Source: Nematocida parisii ERTm1 (taxonomy: Eukaryota; Microsporidia). Taken from it: a DNA stretch of 64,000 bases. How positions within the stretch are numbered: the first letter of the stretch is position 1; the number at the start of each line of letters is the position of its first letter. Location of the stretch: positions 774,158 to 838,157 of the forward strand of contig NW_013524646.1 in NCBI RefSeq assembly GCF_000250985.1. The letters run 5' to 3'. A program made the translations under genes and the position numbers. Positions 1 through 10,653 of this stretch are shown here, in pieces. The notes under the pieces are model-generated. The model was not told where the DNA came from and made no database searches. It saw nothing but the letters and a program-made list of their open reading frames with translations.

Positions 1-297
1 GCTGCCACTCACAGCTTGACTCACTGTGTTTTCATGCACTGGCACAGGGCCATTCACTGGCACAGTGGCTGGCGTGTCTTCAATGGCTGGGTAGTCCTTT
101 GAAGATTCGCATACCACAATGGCAGTGATTACAGCTTGGTCAGTTGCGGCAGCTGACTCTTCTACAGAAATGCTCTCTAGTGTGGGCACAGATACTTCTA
201 CCAGGCGTTTTTTGTTTTCTAACAATGGCACTTCTGTAGTGACAGGCGCTTCCAGCAATAGTATGGGAGCAGTCTGCTCCTCTTGTACAAGTGGCAT
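1..297 (-). CDS. Low-complexity Val/Pro/Glu/Thr-rich protein, clipped at window edge
   Basis: The minus-strand frame is open from the left window edge through the first in-frame ATG at 295-297 and stays open further upstream. The visible part is about 99 residues, very rich in Val, Pro, Glu, Thr and Ala, with degenerate repeats such as VPLLE, VSVPTLE and ATVPVNGPVPV. The upstream in-frame extension would encode a hydrophobic stretch but has no ATG. The C-terminus lies outside the window. No family is recognised. The plus-strand ORF over the same bases is Ser-rich and looks like the antisense shadow. It could be a surface or secreted low-complexity protein, but this is a guess. Confidence 0.4.
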   Translation of the reverse strand, partial: MPLVQEEQTAPILLLEAPVTTEVPLLENKKRLVEVSVPTLESISVEESAAATDQAVITAIVVCESSKDYPAIEDTPATVPVNGPVPVHENTVSQAVSGS

Positions 298-647
298 GGC
301 AGGCTTGCTATCCTCACTGTCTTTGTGTTTCCTATTGTCTTTGAGTGCTATTTGGCTGGATATTCTTATACCAGATATCAATAGATATATTTTTATTTTA
401 AAAGCTGTCTTAAATCTACTGTGTCTTCTATTTAACACATTAACAATAAAAGAAGCCAGTGAGAAAACCAGATGATTTGTAATATTAGCTTTAATCGAAT
501 AATAACAGACTGATTTAAATCTAAAAAACTTTTTAAATATTTGCACTATTCTCTTTTTGCATTTACTGTTTTTATTTTTGAGTTATATTTCTGTAAAATT
601 ATATATTCTGTACTGTATTTCGTGGTTTGGGAATCTTCTTAATGGAT

Positions 648-1589
648 TTATCTGAAAATACTTCTAATTTTTAAAATTGTACTTTCCTTTACCCCAGTAA
701 TAGATTCTATTTTGTTTATTTCCGATAATTCTGAGACTGATGCAAATTGAGCTTTTAAAATTCGAATTTCCTCATTTCCTATGCCAGAGATAGACCGAAG
801 AATGATTTCCATTAGTTCTTGTGGGTTGCTTGTTTTTTTTAGTTTAAGCGCAGGACCTGCTTCTTTTCCATCTCGAAGAATTGCTGCTTCTAATGAATTA
901 AGTGCAATGTCTAATGTATTTGTGTTTAAATAAACAAATGATACGCTGTGCCGCAAAGATATACAGGTAAGCTGTTCTAATATATCAGCTGGCTGAATTA
1001 GACCTATAGATACTCTACCATTTTTTGCGTGCTTTATAGCATGTATGTTATGCAGTGCGATGTTTTTCTCTGCGGATTCTCTATCCCATAAAAAGAACAT
1101 ACGCGTATTGAGCCTTTTTCGAGCCATTTCTAGTTCCTGCTCTTTTTCGTTCTTATAATTATCCTGTGGAATGCTAAGGGGATCGTCGCTATCTGAAATG
1201 CTAATTACATCTGTAATTATTGATGCACAGTTAGCAACACACTCTTCTTTAATAGGCGACGGCCCAAACTTTTTACTATGTATAATTCTATCTTCGACTT
1301 CTTCTACTTCACACAATGTTTCTGGATATTTAGATACAAGAAAGCCATAATACACGCCTTCTACGCGCATTCTTATTATATCTGTAGATTTTCCTGCAGT
1401 CTCTATATTCATCCAGCCAGGAAGATAAAGAGGAAGATCAGGAGCGGGTTCTGTTTGACCAGACTGATCATTCTGAAGACTGCTAAGCCAGGATACATCC
1501 ATAAGAGATTTAGACGATGAGTCCATGATAATAGAGGATGTGTTTTCTCCGCTCTCTTCAGTCTTACTATTCATAAAATTATTATCCAT
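648..1589 (-). CDS. RAD10: ERCC1/Rad10-like structure-specific endonuclease subunit
   Basis: ERCC1/Rad10 is the non-catalytic partner of XPF/Rad1, which cuts the 5' side of DNA lesions and trims recombination flaps. The 313-residue protein has an unrecognised acidic N-terminal half. From about residue 160 it follows the ERCC1 core in order and length: a degenerate nuclease-like domain (RMFFLWDRESAEK through VSFVYLNTNTLDIAL), then a tandem helix-hairpin-helix domain at the C-terminus (SISGIGNEEIRILKAQF, then IESITGVKESTILKIRSIF). The block from residue 160 to the end lines up with human ERCC1 with almost no gaps when compared from memory. No ERKxxxD catalytic motif is visible, as expected for the non-catalytic subunit. 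An XPF-family relative such as FAAP24 or Eme1 remains possible. The next minus gene ends 82 bp upstream of its start. Confidence 0.55.
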   Translation of the reverse strand: MDNNFMNSKTEESGENTSSIIMDSSSKSLMDVSWLSSLQNDQSGQTEPAPDLPLYLPGWMNIETAGKSTDIIRMRVEGVYYGFLVSKYPETLCEVEEVEDRIIHSKKFGPSPIKEECVANCASIITDVISISDSDDPLSIPQDNYKNEKEQELEMARKRLNTRMFFLWDRESAEKNIALHNIHAIKHAKNGRVSIGLIQPADILEQLTCISLRHSVSFVYLNTNTLDIALNSLEAAILRDGKEAGPALKLKKTSNPQELMEIILRSISGIGNEEIRILKAQFASVSELSEINKIESITGVKESTILKIRSIFR

Positions 1590-1671
1590 ACGATTTATCC
1601 ATATTTATATTTATTTAATGAGAATATGTCTTCTATAAATAAAAAAGAATATTTAAAGAAAATCTTTATTT

Positions 1672-2760
1672 TTATTTAGTACTAGCTTCTGTTAGCTTAA
1701 GAAGAGTGTCTCTTTCTTTTTGTTCTTTTTTAATGCGCTCAATTAATTCTTGAACAATTTTTGTCATTTTCTTATTATAGCCTATCAGTGTGCTTTTGAC
1801 TGTTTTATACTCTTCGCGTTCTTGTTGTATTCTTAGTTCTTCATCTGCTAAAATCTTCTTTATTTGCAAAATATTCTGTTGAAGGGCATCGCCTCTCTCT
1901 AAGACTTCTGCAGTTTTATCTTCTCTTTCCTGCAGCAGCCTGTTTAGCTCTTTGTTTTGACTTTCTAAAAGAGATATTTTGTCAGTTGCTTGTCGGATTG
2001 TTTCATCGAAGTGTCTTTTTTGGCACTCAAAATTCTTTTCTTTTAGTTGGATGTAGTCTTTCTGCTTCTTTTCCTCTAGAGTGCGGATTCCTTTCAAGGC
2101 AGTTAAAATTTCATCTGACGGCGAGATTGAAAATGTTTCTGTGATTGATGTAATAATTCTTTTTAACCGATTCTTCTCAGTGATTAGGGACTCAACTGTG
2201 CTATATCCCGAGCTTTCAAGCTCTTTTTTAATTCGGTCTTTTGCTGCCATAAGAAAGGGCAAGCACGCAGAAACAGAAGGCTCTCCAGGTACAGATGATG
2301 TAGTGGCGCTCTCTTCACTTGGCACTAGTGCATTAAGCTCAGCTGTAATAAACCTAATGGTGGTTTCTACTTCCTTGCTATTGGATGCCTTTTCCTGAGC
2401 TGCCTCTTTCGCTTCTTTCTCTTTTTGCTCTGCATCCTGCCTGTTGCACAGTAAATCAACTGCATATATAATCTCATCGATAGTTTGCAGTGGCTTTTCT
2501 TCATTCCAAAGTCTTTTAGAAAGTGCTTTTGCTATGCACTTGAACTCGTGCGGCTTCATAATATAATTTGTATTTACCATATTTACTTTTTCGCCGTACA
2601 ATCGCCGTATTTCTGTCTTCATTTGATTAAGAAGCGGACTATTTTGCTGCGAGTCGCACAGAGATGAAGTGTTCTGGTCAAACAAAACAGCCTTCTTCTT
2701 CTCTAGGCTAGATTTCATTCTTCTACTACCTGGTGCTCTGTCCTTTTTGTTCAAATTCAT
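1672..2760 (-). CDS. Coiled-coil protein of unknown function
   Basis: The protein has 362 residues. The N-terminal 40 residues are basic and disordered (RAPGSRRMKSS). Residues about 45-110 look like a small helical domain (MKPHEFKCIAKALSKRL, then TIDEIIYAVDLL). From about 115 to the end it is charged, heptad-patterned coiled coil (KEKEAKEAAQEK; QKRHFDETIRQATDKISLLE; EREEYKTVKSTLIGY). The arrangement of a short N-terminal helical head and a long coiled coil resembles kinetochore Ndc80/Nuf2 or spindle-pole proteins. I cannot see a diagnostic motif, so no function is assigned. Its ATG is at 2758-2760. Confidence 0.75.
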   Translation of the reverse strand: MNLNKKDRAPGSRRMKSSLEKKKAVLFDQNTSSLCDSQQNSPLLNQMKTEIRRLYGEKVNMVNTNYIMKPHEFKCIAKALSKRLWNEEKPLQTIDEIIYAVDLLCNRQDAEQKEKEAKEAAQEKASNSKEVETTIRFITAELNALVPSEESATTSSVPGEPSVSACLPFLMAAKDRIKKELESSGYSTVESLITEKNRLKRIITSITETFSISPSDEILTALKGIRTLEEKKQKDYIQLKEKNFECQKRHFDETIRQATDKISLLESQNKELNRLLQEREDKTAEVLERGDALQQNILQIKKILADEELRIQQEREEYKTVKSTLIGYNKKMTKIVQELIERIKKEQKERDTLLKLTEASTK

Positions 2761-2929
2761 ACAGTGTTTCGAGCAATAGAATTTAAAGCTGTTTGATCAA
2801 GTGACCAACCGGCTATATAAAAAATAAACAAATCTTCTTTACTCATGGATTAAGAAGGTAGAAAGAATCAGTCTTTAAAGGACATTATTTTATTCCTATT
2901 TGTGATATTACATCTGCATAAAAAAGTGT

Positions 2930-5536
2930 CTAAAACTTTACAATATACACATTGGATACTTCTTTAAGTATCTCCACAAATGGTAGCATTAGATTAGAGG
3001 CACTTATGGCCACGGATGGCATTTGAATAGGCTCTAATGTTAAAGCATCATCCTCATCAATGGGTATGAATAGATTTAGATCTTCAGGACTGAATAGTTG
3101 CGAACTGTAGCTATTTTCTTCTAATGGTTTGGAGTCTGGTCTATAAAACATCAGCTTACTGGTTGCAGAAGATTTTTCCCCTCTAAAGATAGAAGATAGA
3201 TCGATAATTTTTTCACTGCTATCTAAGTGTGAATTGTTATCGATTTCTTTTTTTCCATTTAGAATCAGTTCATAGAGGTCGATTAGATTGCTGTAGTTTG
3301 ATTCAGAGTGCTCATCTGCATTTATCCTATAGATTTGTGCCTTGTTTTTACTTAAGTTAGCAAAGTTTTCTATAATTCTTTTTCTATTTTGTGAACTCAT
3401 GTATAGGACATTGATTAAACGCTCGCAGATCAAGTATGAGAGATTATTTTTACGGGGTAGGATAACGTTAGTTTGATTTTGATCATGTATACAAGGATTA
3501 AAGACATTTTCAAATTCATTTTCAATGTCCTCATATGAAATTTTGATTGTCTTGGTATTGATTAAATAGCAGCGTGTGACATCTGCTATGGCATTAAGAA
3601 TATCCATAGCAATAGTAAGCTGGTATGCGCTATAACTTGACATACTTTCTATAGAAATCCCTTTTGGTATGTTACAGGACAAAACAAATCTAAGCATTAT
3701 CTTAATGGCTTCCCTTATGCTTAGATTATCAGGTATTGAAATGTTGATGTTTTTGGTTTTATCTTTTCTTTCGGTTATAAAATGCATTAGAATGTTACAT
3801 AATCTAGTTATTTTTTTATCCAAGTGCTCAACTGGGGCTGCAGAATCGCCTTTTAAGTATTCGGTACTGCCTGGCGTCTTGGCTGGGTTAATTTTGATAT
3901 ACTCGGGGGCTATGAACATATGGTTTGAATTTGCAGGACAATTCATTGCATATTTGTAGAGTGTATATTCATTTTCAGGATTTAAAGCATTCTTATATAG
4001 AATGTTTGCTGTGTATAACTCAGACTGGTCATTTTTATTGTATTCAAGATTGCTAATGAACCCTAGGCACTCTGGAATGGGGGTGATAATCATCTTGATA
4101 TCATTGGAGTATGATAATCCAAAAGTATTATGCATGACGATTGTATTTATAATCTCAGATTCAATAGATATACTATTAATTTGTTTTAATGGAGGGAATG
4201 TCACATTGTCAAAAATAAATTCTCTAAGTGTTTGGCTAAGTTTAATTTGATGGGCAAGCATTTGCTTTTCTATTTCAGTGTTGCATGTGTTTATACTTTT
4301 TCCATTTTGTATCCTAGCGTATTTAATTGTAGAGCCATTTCCATTTTTTAATTCGTTAATTGTGCATTCATCCTCTTTCCATAATTCATCTGCAGAGTTA
4401 GTAGAGTAAAAAGGAGTCTTTACCATGCTCTCCAAATCGCTTTTCAATTTTGTATAATTATCATAATATCCTATTGTAATCTGACGATCGTATACGCTTC
4501 TAATTGGTATACAGCGGCTGCCAGTAACTTCAACAGAAAGTTTCTCTTCCTTTAAAGTAGCAATTTTGTATAGCCCAGAGATCTGAATAAGATTCTCAAT
4601 TATAGATAACAGAGTCTTCTGATTAATAGTTCTATATTCGCCAACTGGATGGTTTGCAGCAGAATGCAGCTCATAAAGGGCACGGTCAATTACATTTTCA
4701 GTAAGATTGGTGCTCTTCTCTAATATGCACATGTCATTAAGAACATTATATACAGTTACAGTGTTGGTATTTTTGTATGTCTCAAATCCCTCCCTTAACT
4801 TTTCTTTAATTAAACTTTCTGCATTGTTCTTTAGAAGAGTATATGTCAAGTCATCAAGGGCTAATAGCATAGGCTTTACAGTCATTGGAATCATATTTTC
4901 CTGCATGGTGTCTATTATATTTTGGTATTTGTTCTTTCTCTTGGTATATGCTTTTTCTTGTTTGTTAGAATTAGCATCTGTTTTCAGATTAAACAGGTCT
5001 CTATCGCATAGGCTTCTTGCAATTAGACGAAGTCCTTCGCTCAAGAAGGCAGCATCTCTTATTTTTTTATTTTCATTAGTCTTTAACAACATACTAATTA
5101 CCCAGTCATTATGTATGTCACGGTTGTTTTCAAATATTGAAAGATTGCCTGTGGGTACATTTTTAAATGCATGCATTCTTTTTTTACTGTTTTTCTTTTT
5201 ATCTAAATCCTGTTCCTTACTTCGGGTTATAAAAAGGAGCCCATATAGTGTCTGTATCTGCATTTTCTTTGACGAATTCACATCGAACGTAAATCCATTT
5301 TTATGATTAGATAATTTTCCAATGTTTGCTAGTGTGGATAAAGCACTACTTTGGTGTGGTGGGTTAATTATGTTCTTTAAAGATTCGGCAATTTTATTAA
5401 AGGTGGTTTTAAAGCTCTTGTTTGAAACATATTCTATTTCAATTAGATCTTCGGGGGCTTTGGTAGCAGATGCATCTTGGTTCATAAGAACATGTGCAAA
5501 GAAAAGGCACTTGTATATTTCTTTTATGCTTGTCAT
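2930..5536 (-). CDS. Large lineage-specific protein, possible weak signal peptide
   Basis: The protein has 868 residues and is rich in Asn, Lys, Ile and Ser. The N-terminus (IKEIYKCLFFAHVLMNQDASA) could be a short uncleaved or weak signal peptide. The body is predicted mostly helical, with no recognised domain and no obvious membrane segment. An acidic low-complexity patch lies near the C-terminus (LNLFIPIDEDDALTLEPIQMP). The codon use is more AT-rich than in the housekeeping genes of this window. The upstream minus-strand sequence has an AT-rich TATA-like stretch (ATATAAATAC) about 30 bp before the ATG. It resembles the large expanded families of fast-evolving proteins seen in microsporidia, but membership cannot be shown here. 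Confidence 0.75.
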   Translation of the reverse strand: MTSIKEIYKCLFFAHVLMNQDASATKAPEDLIEIEYVSNKSFKTTFNKIAESLKNIINPPHQSSALSTLANIGKLSNHKNGFTFDVNSSKKMQIQTLYGLLFITRSKEQDLDKKKNSKKRMHAFKNVPTGNLSIFENNRDIHNDWVISMLLKTNENKKIRDAAFLSEGLRLIARSLCDRDLFNLKTDANSNKQEKAYTKRKNKYQNIIDTMQENMIPMTVKPMLLALDDLTYTLLKNNAESLIKEKLREGFETYKNTNTVTVYNVLNDMCILEKSTNLTENVIDRALYELHSAANHPVGEYRTINQKTLLSIIENLIQISGLYKIATLKEEKLSVEVTGSRCIPIRSVYDRQITIGYYDNYTKLKSDLESMVKTPFYSTNSADELWKEDECTINELKNGNGSTIKYARIQNGKSINTCNTEIEKQMLAHQIKLSQTLREFIFDNVTFPPLKQINSISIESEIINTIVMHNTFGLSYSNDIKMIITPIPECLGFISNLEYNKNDQSELYTANILYKNALNPENEYTLYKYAMNCPANSNHMFIAPEYIKINPAKTPGSTEYLKGDSAAPVEHLDKKITRLCNILMHFITERKDKTKNINISIPDNLSIREAIKIMLRFVLSCNIPKGISIESMSSYSAYQLTIAMDILNAIADVTRCYLINTKTIKISYEDIENEFENVFNPCIHDQNQTNVILPRKNNLSYLICERLINVLYMSSQNRKRIIENFANLSKNKAQIYRINADEHSESNYSNLIDLYELILNGKKEIDNNSHLDSSEKIIDLSSIFRGEKSSATSKLMFYRPDSKPLEENSYSSQLFSPEDLNLFIPIDEDDALTLEPIQMPSVAISASNLMLPFVEILKEVSNVYIVKF
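5221..5230 (+). repeat. TTCGGGTTAT motif copy
   Basis: This exact copy of the recurring 10-mer lies antisense within the coding region of the 868-residue protein. It is one of two copies found inside coding sequence, so it may be coincidental. Confidence 0.4.
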
Positions 5537-6718
5537 GGCGTCCTCTCTGCGTTTATGTATTTATATTTCTATTTTTTGATCGGTAAACAAATAGTTATAA
5601 TATATCACATACTTCATCTGTCTTGGTTTGTTTATATTTATAGCTTTTTATAAACTAAAGTATAAACATAAACAAATATTTTAATAGATATAAGTCAATT
5701 TTTGGCTATAAATTAAAAACTAAACAAAGCCCCAAACAATAACCCTAAATTAAAAAGTACCACACAAATATAAAGCAAATAAAGATAATTAAATATATAA
5801 AGCATTATATATTTCCATATTCATAATTTATTATTACAATTATAAATGTGCTATTAAAATATATTTAGTACAGTAACAGTAGGAGTGCATATTTTAGGCA
5901 ATAAAGTATATATTTGTTAAAATAAAAGTGATAGTACATTTTAAAGTGTATTACTAAGCTTTTATAATTGTTAATGTGTTTCTAGTAAAATTCAAATATA
6001 CAACTTTTAAAGGGTTTTAACTTGTACAATTTCTATTATAAAGTAAACTCAAGCAGCAAAGATTTATTTATGTTAAATTAAAAGACAATTAAAACTTCAT
6101 AAAACTTATAAGAATACCATAGAAACAATATAGATTTGCGCCCATATATATTGATAGCAAGCAACCATCTAAAGTTATTTAGTAAATACTCCTTTTGCAT
6201 GTATAGTGATAGAACACTGCTTTTCTTTTTACTTGAAGGCTATTTATATATGTTATTTGGGTTTTTTATCCATTATAGAATTCTTTAATTTTTTGGTTAT
6301 AATTCGTTTGGCATTAAAAGAATAATGAATAGTGTTAAATAATTGTTCATTTGTATAAGAATAGTTTTATTGTAATAAAATATCACATAACATAGCTATA
6401 GCTGCTATCAAACATGTGTTCTAAAGTATTCTTTCTATAAATAGTCATCTATAGTTTTAATCCATTTATTTTTCTTATTTTCTTAATAGGCTACTTTTCT
6501 TATGAACAAAAATATAACTTAAAATTTAATTCTCTTCGTAGAGTGTAACACATTCCTAGTTATCATGAACAAAAATCAGGAGATGCATTACAACACATAT
6601 AATACTAAAAAGCGGCAGTATAAAAATTGTAATTATATGCGTATCAATAGAATTTAGCTATTAGCAAAGAAATAAGACTGAAAGGCATTTAAAATAGATT
6701 TTTTTATTGAATATACAC
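5537..6718. other. AT-rich intergenic region, 1.2 kb, no gene seen
   Basis: I see only short AT-rich sequence with many A/T runs, no ORF of note, no tRNA and no box C/D pair. The right end abuts the 3' end of the next minus-strand gene and the left end holds the promoter of the 868-residue gene. Confidence 0.6.
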
Positions 6719-8287
6719 TTATATGTAATTATGCCTATTTTGAAGTATATAAATGATGCAGCAACATAGGAATTGTGCATGGCCTGCTTTGGTAAACTTT
6801 TTTTTATCCTCTGAAACCAGTTTTACCTCTGGGCAGGCATTCTGTGCTGTCTTTAGTATAAAATCAACGATTTCTGACTTACTGATTATATTGCACTCTT
6901 CTATATGTAAAAGAATATCACACACAATTTGTTCAAGAGTGTACCTAATAAGAGAGGGGGTCAGTTCTTTTTTAATGTAGCGAATTACTATGTTGTAGAT
7001 TCTAGCCTTGATCCAAATGGCGCTTTTATTATTCATTTCTAACTGAGATACGTGTGTGCTAATTATACTCTTTAAGAAAGAAATGTATGTGTGGAAAACA
7101 GGAGAGAGTTTTTTAAACTCAGCGCAGAAGAAGCAATCTTGATTGGTTTCTGATTCAAACTTTAAAATACTGTTTACAATCTTAATTACTACAGCTAAGT
7201 CAAAGCTAAGGTCTGTGTTAGCAAATATTCTTGCATCCAAGTATGCCCAGGGCACCTCTAAAAGTGGCCTGTATTTTCCAATATTTTTGCTTTCTACAAT
7301 CTCCTCAGATTTGTCAAAGGTCTTCTGCCACTCACTGAATGTGCATGAATTTTCTTCCACACGCTTGCAAATAGTGTATAATTTAGAAGATTTTTCTTTT
7401 TTCTTTATAGATGCTGACTGACTTTTTTCTTTTCTGGTTAGAGTTTTCTGAATTACTGTAGAGAAAAAAGTGTATGCTGAGTATATATGCTTTATCTCAG
7501 ATTTGGCGGTGGTTTTTTCAGATACATTTTTTTCTTCCGTGAATATTTCAGTGAATAGGTTTTTGTCGGAAAGCTTCTTCTTCATATTTATGAAATCTAA
7601 TGCCTTCTTAATAACCTTCTCGTCCTTCTTAATACACTCAATTCGACCAATCTGAGGTTTGCTCATGTAATTTGTGGAAATTCGGAAGAAGGGAGATGCA
7701 TAGATGGAATTTGAGGTATTTTTACCAGAATTCTGGCTGGAAACAAATTTTATATTGTAGTTATTACTGTTCACCAGAGAGATGTATATGTTTCTGAGCT
7801 CCTTGCCAATTCTATTGTAGTCAAAATCTAATATTGCATTCATTAGAGCATTCTTGCTTTCTGAGCTCACAGCAAGCATCTGGGTGGTGTTGAGATATAT
7901 AGCCAGAGAAAGAAGGTCTTCTTTTTCATTGACTTTTTCATCTACATAATGCTCCTGTAGTACATACACTTTGTTTTTTCTGATAAACTTTTTAATTAAG
8001 CCCATACAGTCATTAATCGAGCTGGATACACTCTTTAGAAGTGTTGTTTTAGAGAAGTTATCGTTCTTTTTAAGTAATGATTGGAAAGGACTATTTATTT
8101 TTTCGACGCGCCTTTTTGGTTTATTAGATGCAATAGTTTGGGGAGTCTCTTTTATAATTTCGCATAAAGAAATGGTTGGTTGTTGTGTGCTTGAGTAGTC
8201 TGTAGAGATATCATCCATGCTAGCATACACGCCTGAAGCAATGCAAGCTGCAGTAAAAACTATCTTGTTAATTTTCATGGTCTTCAT
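6719..8287 (-). CDS. Secreted lineage-specific protein with signal peptide
   Basis: The protein has 522 residues. The N-terminus (KINKIVFTAACIASGVYA then SMDD) is a good signal peptide with cleavage expected near residue 22. A basic patch follows (KPKRRVEK, about residues 55-62), which could be a processing or nuclear-localisation signal. The rest is helical, Lys/Ser/Ile-rich, with a Cys-containing hydrophobic C-terminal stretch (AQFLCCCIIYILQN). No family is recognised. The minus-strand promoter has a TATATAAA box about 30 bp before the ATG. The second ATG, three codons in, would serve as well as the first. A host-exported protein is plausible by analogy with other microsporidia but is not shown. 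Confidence 0.75.
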   Translation of the reverse strand: MKTMKINKIVFTAACIASGVYASMDDISTDYSSTQQPTISLCEIIKETPQTIASNKPKRRVEKINSPFQSLLKKNDNFSKTTLLKSVSSSINDCMGLIKKFIRKNKVYVLQEHYVDEKVNEKEDLLSLAIYLNTTQMLAVSSESKNALMNAILDFDYNRIGKELRNIYISLVNSNNYNIKFVSSQNSGKNTSNSIYASPFFRISTNYMSKPQIGRIECIKKDEKVIKKALDFINMKKKLSDKNLFTEIFTEEKNVSEKTTAKSEIKHIYSAYTFFSTVIQKTLTRKEKSQSASIKKKEKSSKLYTICKRVEENSCTFSEWQKTFDKSEEIVESKNIGKYRPLLEVPWAYLDARIFANTDLSFDLAVVIKIVNSILKFESETNQDCFFCAEFKKLSPVFHTYISFLKSIISTHVSQLEMNNKSAIWIKARIYNIVIRYIKKELTPSLIRYTLEQIVCDILLHIEECNIISKSEIVDFILKTAQNACPEVKLVSEDKKKFTKAGHAQFLCCCIIYILQNRHNYI

Positions 8288-8912
8288 TATTTCTGAAATC
8301 CATTCTCTTTATATACAGCAGATGATCTGTTTATTTCTGAAAATTACTGATTTAATGCCTTGTCCAAACAAATAAACAAGGACATTTAGATGGCCAATTA
8401 AGAAAAAATAAACAAATATCTAGAAATATGAATACAGAGGAAATAAATAAAATTAATTAAAAACAGAAATTCACTTTGTCCAAATATAAATAAAGCACTT
8501 TTTATGTGCCACAGGAAGAATTATTATAGATTAATTAAAACAAATTATATTGGTGCATTTTAATATTGGGCACCAAATTATATTATACTGTAAATAATAT
8601 TAAGCACTGCACACTATCTTATTGCATGCAGTTAGATTAAAAAGAGCAAAAGCAATTTTTAATATTGGCAACTACTTTCTAGCACAGAGCAGATTTCACT
8701 TGCTTTATTCTAGTGTAATTATCATTGTATAAAATATATTATTAACATTGTACATAGTATATTCTAATCGCCCATGAAATTGCATGCATAGAATTTTAGG
8801 ATTTCTACATTTAAGGAAATATTTTAGCCCCTGTCTAATGCATATAATAAAGAGTATATCTAATTCAGACTTACTTTCAGATAAAATAATATCTATACTT
8901 TCTATATTAATT

Positions 8913-8960
8913 TTCTACTTGATATAAACTGTTTTAAACCAAAAAAAATTCTACTTGATA
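8913..8960 (+). mobile_element. Poly(A)-ended micro-insertion with 12-bp target-site duplication
   Basis: A 24-nt insert at 8925-8948 reads TAAACTGTTTTAAACC followed by eight A. It is flanked by perfect 12-bp direct repeats TTCTACTTGATA at 8913-8924 and 8949-8960. A matching 3' sequence, also ending in poly(A), occurs at 34542-34569 and 62565-62590 on the opposite strand. Direct repeats plus an A-tail are the signature of target-primed reverse transcription, so this looks like an extremely 5'-truncated retroposed transcript end. Confidence 0.7.
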
Positions 8961-9359
8961 GAATGTCTATACTATAGCATAATAAATCAGAATAGTATAA
9001 GCACATAATGTAAATATAAATAAATCCAGTATAAAAAAACCACAGACTATTTAAAAATACATTCTGACAATTTATAATAATCTGGCCAACAGTACATAGA
9101 AAGAAAAATACTGAAATTAGGCCATTGCAGGAACTACACCCAAACTAAAAACAACAATAAACATGACCACACAATAGAAAGTTATTAAGTTGGCCAATAT
9201 AGCCCAATACTTAATGAGTTAGTGCTGCAGATGGCTATGCATCTAGAGAACAAACAGGCAGGGCACGCCTACATAGTATAAATAAAGAACATGTTATTCT
9301 CTGCGCTATTTATATTTTAGTTAAGTGAACATGAGATATAAGTATAAAATAATTAAAAT

Positions 9360-9369
9360 TTCGGGTTAT
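9360..9369 (+). repeat. TTCGGGTTAT motif copy
   Basis: This exact copy of the recurring 10-mer lies in the gene-poor region. Confidence 0.6.
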
Positions 9370-9576
9370 GTAAAAGAACTTCACTTTATTATAAAAATAA
9401 GCACATTTTGTCTTAAAGAGTTAATCCACAACAGAACAAATCTAAAGTTTTATAAATTGAATACTGCACCTTGTTGGTTTTGGACAGTGAGATATAGAAC
9501 AGTAAACAAATAAATGTTTATATTTGGGATCAGAATTTAACCATACACAAACAAGGCTAGATCAATGATTGGAAGT

Positions 9577-9765
9577 CGTCTATATAAGGACGGCGAGAAT
9601 TCAATAAATAACAAGTTTTCGCATGTCTAAGTCTTTAAGGATAAAACAGCTTACAAATATATTAAAATAAATTAAATATTGGATAAGCATTAACATAATA
9701 TATTTAAAAACCACAAAAGTATGTATAAAGGCCGTGACTTCAATAAATGTTAATTTCTATAAAGA
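9577..9765 (+). promoter_or_regulatory. Pair of similar TATA-containing segments without a clear gene
   Basis: Two segments, beginning near 9581 and 9721, share the pattern TATA box, then a short GC-richer stretch, then TTCAATAAAT. The first is TATATAAGGACGGCGAGAA and the second is TGTATAAAGGCCGTGAC, each followed by the shared TTCAATAAAT. An ATG follows the first but opens only about 15 codons. They look like duplicated core promoters, or remnants of a gene family whose coding parts have decayed. Confidence 0.3.
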
Positions 9766-10653
9766 ATGAATAATTTTAAATTTAACAGCTCATGCTTATA
9801 TTAAAAAGCTTCATATATGTTGAATGATTTAAAGAAAGCCAATATATATAAAACTCTCAAATAATTTTAAATACCAATCATGCTCAACCCGCAGCTTCTT
9901 TGGCATTATACTAATTTTTAATTGCACATATATTTGCACTGTGTATACACGAATAATCATAGAATGCTAAGTGATATATTAACATACTTTATACCGGTGT
10001 TTTGACCTATAAAAGACGTTATTATGCATATTTTCTAGTCAAGTAAGATCTAATTCCAAGTAAATTGGCTTTGTATAGTCTGAAATTAATCTGCCGAGAC
10101 ATTATATTTTCATCTATTAAATAGCAGTAGATTGCCATATAAAAATAATAATTTTTTTACTTTTTGTCTTCCATGCCTGGAATATATTTTTATATGTACA
10201 GAAAATATTATGAGTTACTTTCTGTATACATATTTTATTTTATTGCAGTAAGTAAGTGAGTGAGTGGTAGAAATTACTATTTAATCAACTGTTTATTTAA
10301 ATAAAGTAAGTATGACTAAAAATATTAGTATAACATAGCCACGCAGGTGTCAGATACTATACTAATAAAATATTATAGTATAGCAATAGCTTACTTGAAA
10401 ATATTTAGTGTATCGAACTATGCACTACTAACAATTGGGCAGCTAGTAATTTTAATAGTATATAACAATATGCTATATACAGAATACAATAAAGAAATTA
10501 TAATAAAACATACACGTATTGCAGAAAAATCTACTATATTTACTCACGTATATAAATTTATATTTGTATGATAATGCTATAGTACAAATTATATATAGTG
10601 TATGCACTTCAATTATGCAGTAGTAAGTAGCTCAGGAGAGGTTAAAAGAAAAG

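Larger units (their letters stand above)
8288..10653. other. AT-rich gene-poor region, 2.4 kb
   Basis: I see no convincing protein gene. Two short ORFs (62 and 74 codons, at 9325 and 10347) have random-looking composition and are rejected. The region holds one poly(A)-ended insertion with a target duplication (8913-8960), one copy of the TTCGGGTTAT motif (9360), a pair of similar TATA-containing segments (about 9577 and 9721), and a tiny tandem tetranucleotide patch of GTAA and GTGA units near 10251-10266. Confidence 0.55.

Noticed and set aside
119-475. Plus-strand ORF of 118 codons
   Set aside because: Ser-rich antisense image of a Val/Pro/Glu-rich minus frame, and its hydrophobic end is AT-driven.
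6284-6303. TTTTTTGGTTAT as another poly(A)-ended micro-insert
   Set aside because: Shares only the T-run and GGTT with the three copies; no flanking direct repeat.
10347-10571. 74-codon ORF in the gene-poor region
   Set aside because: Composition follows the AT-rich background and no motif or start context supports it.
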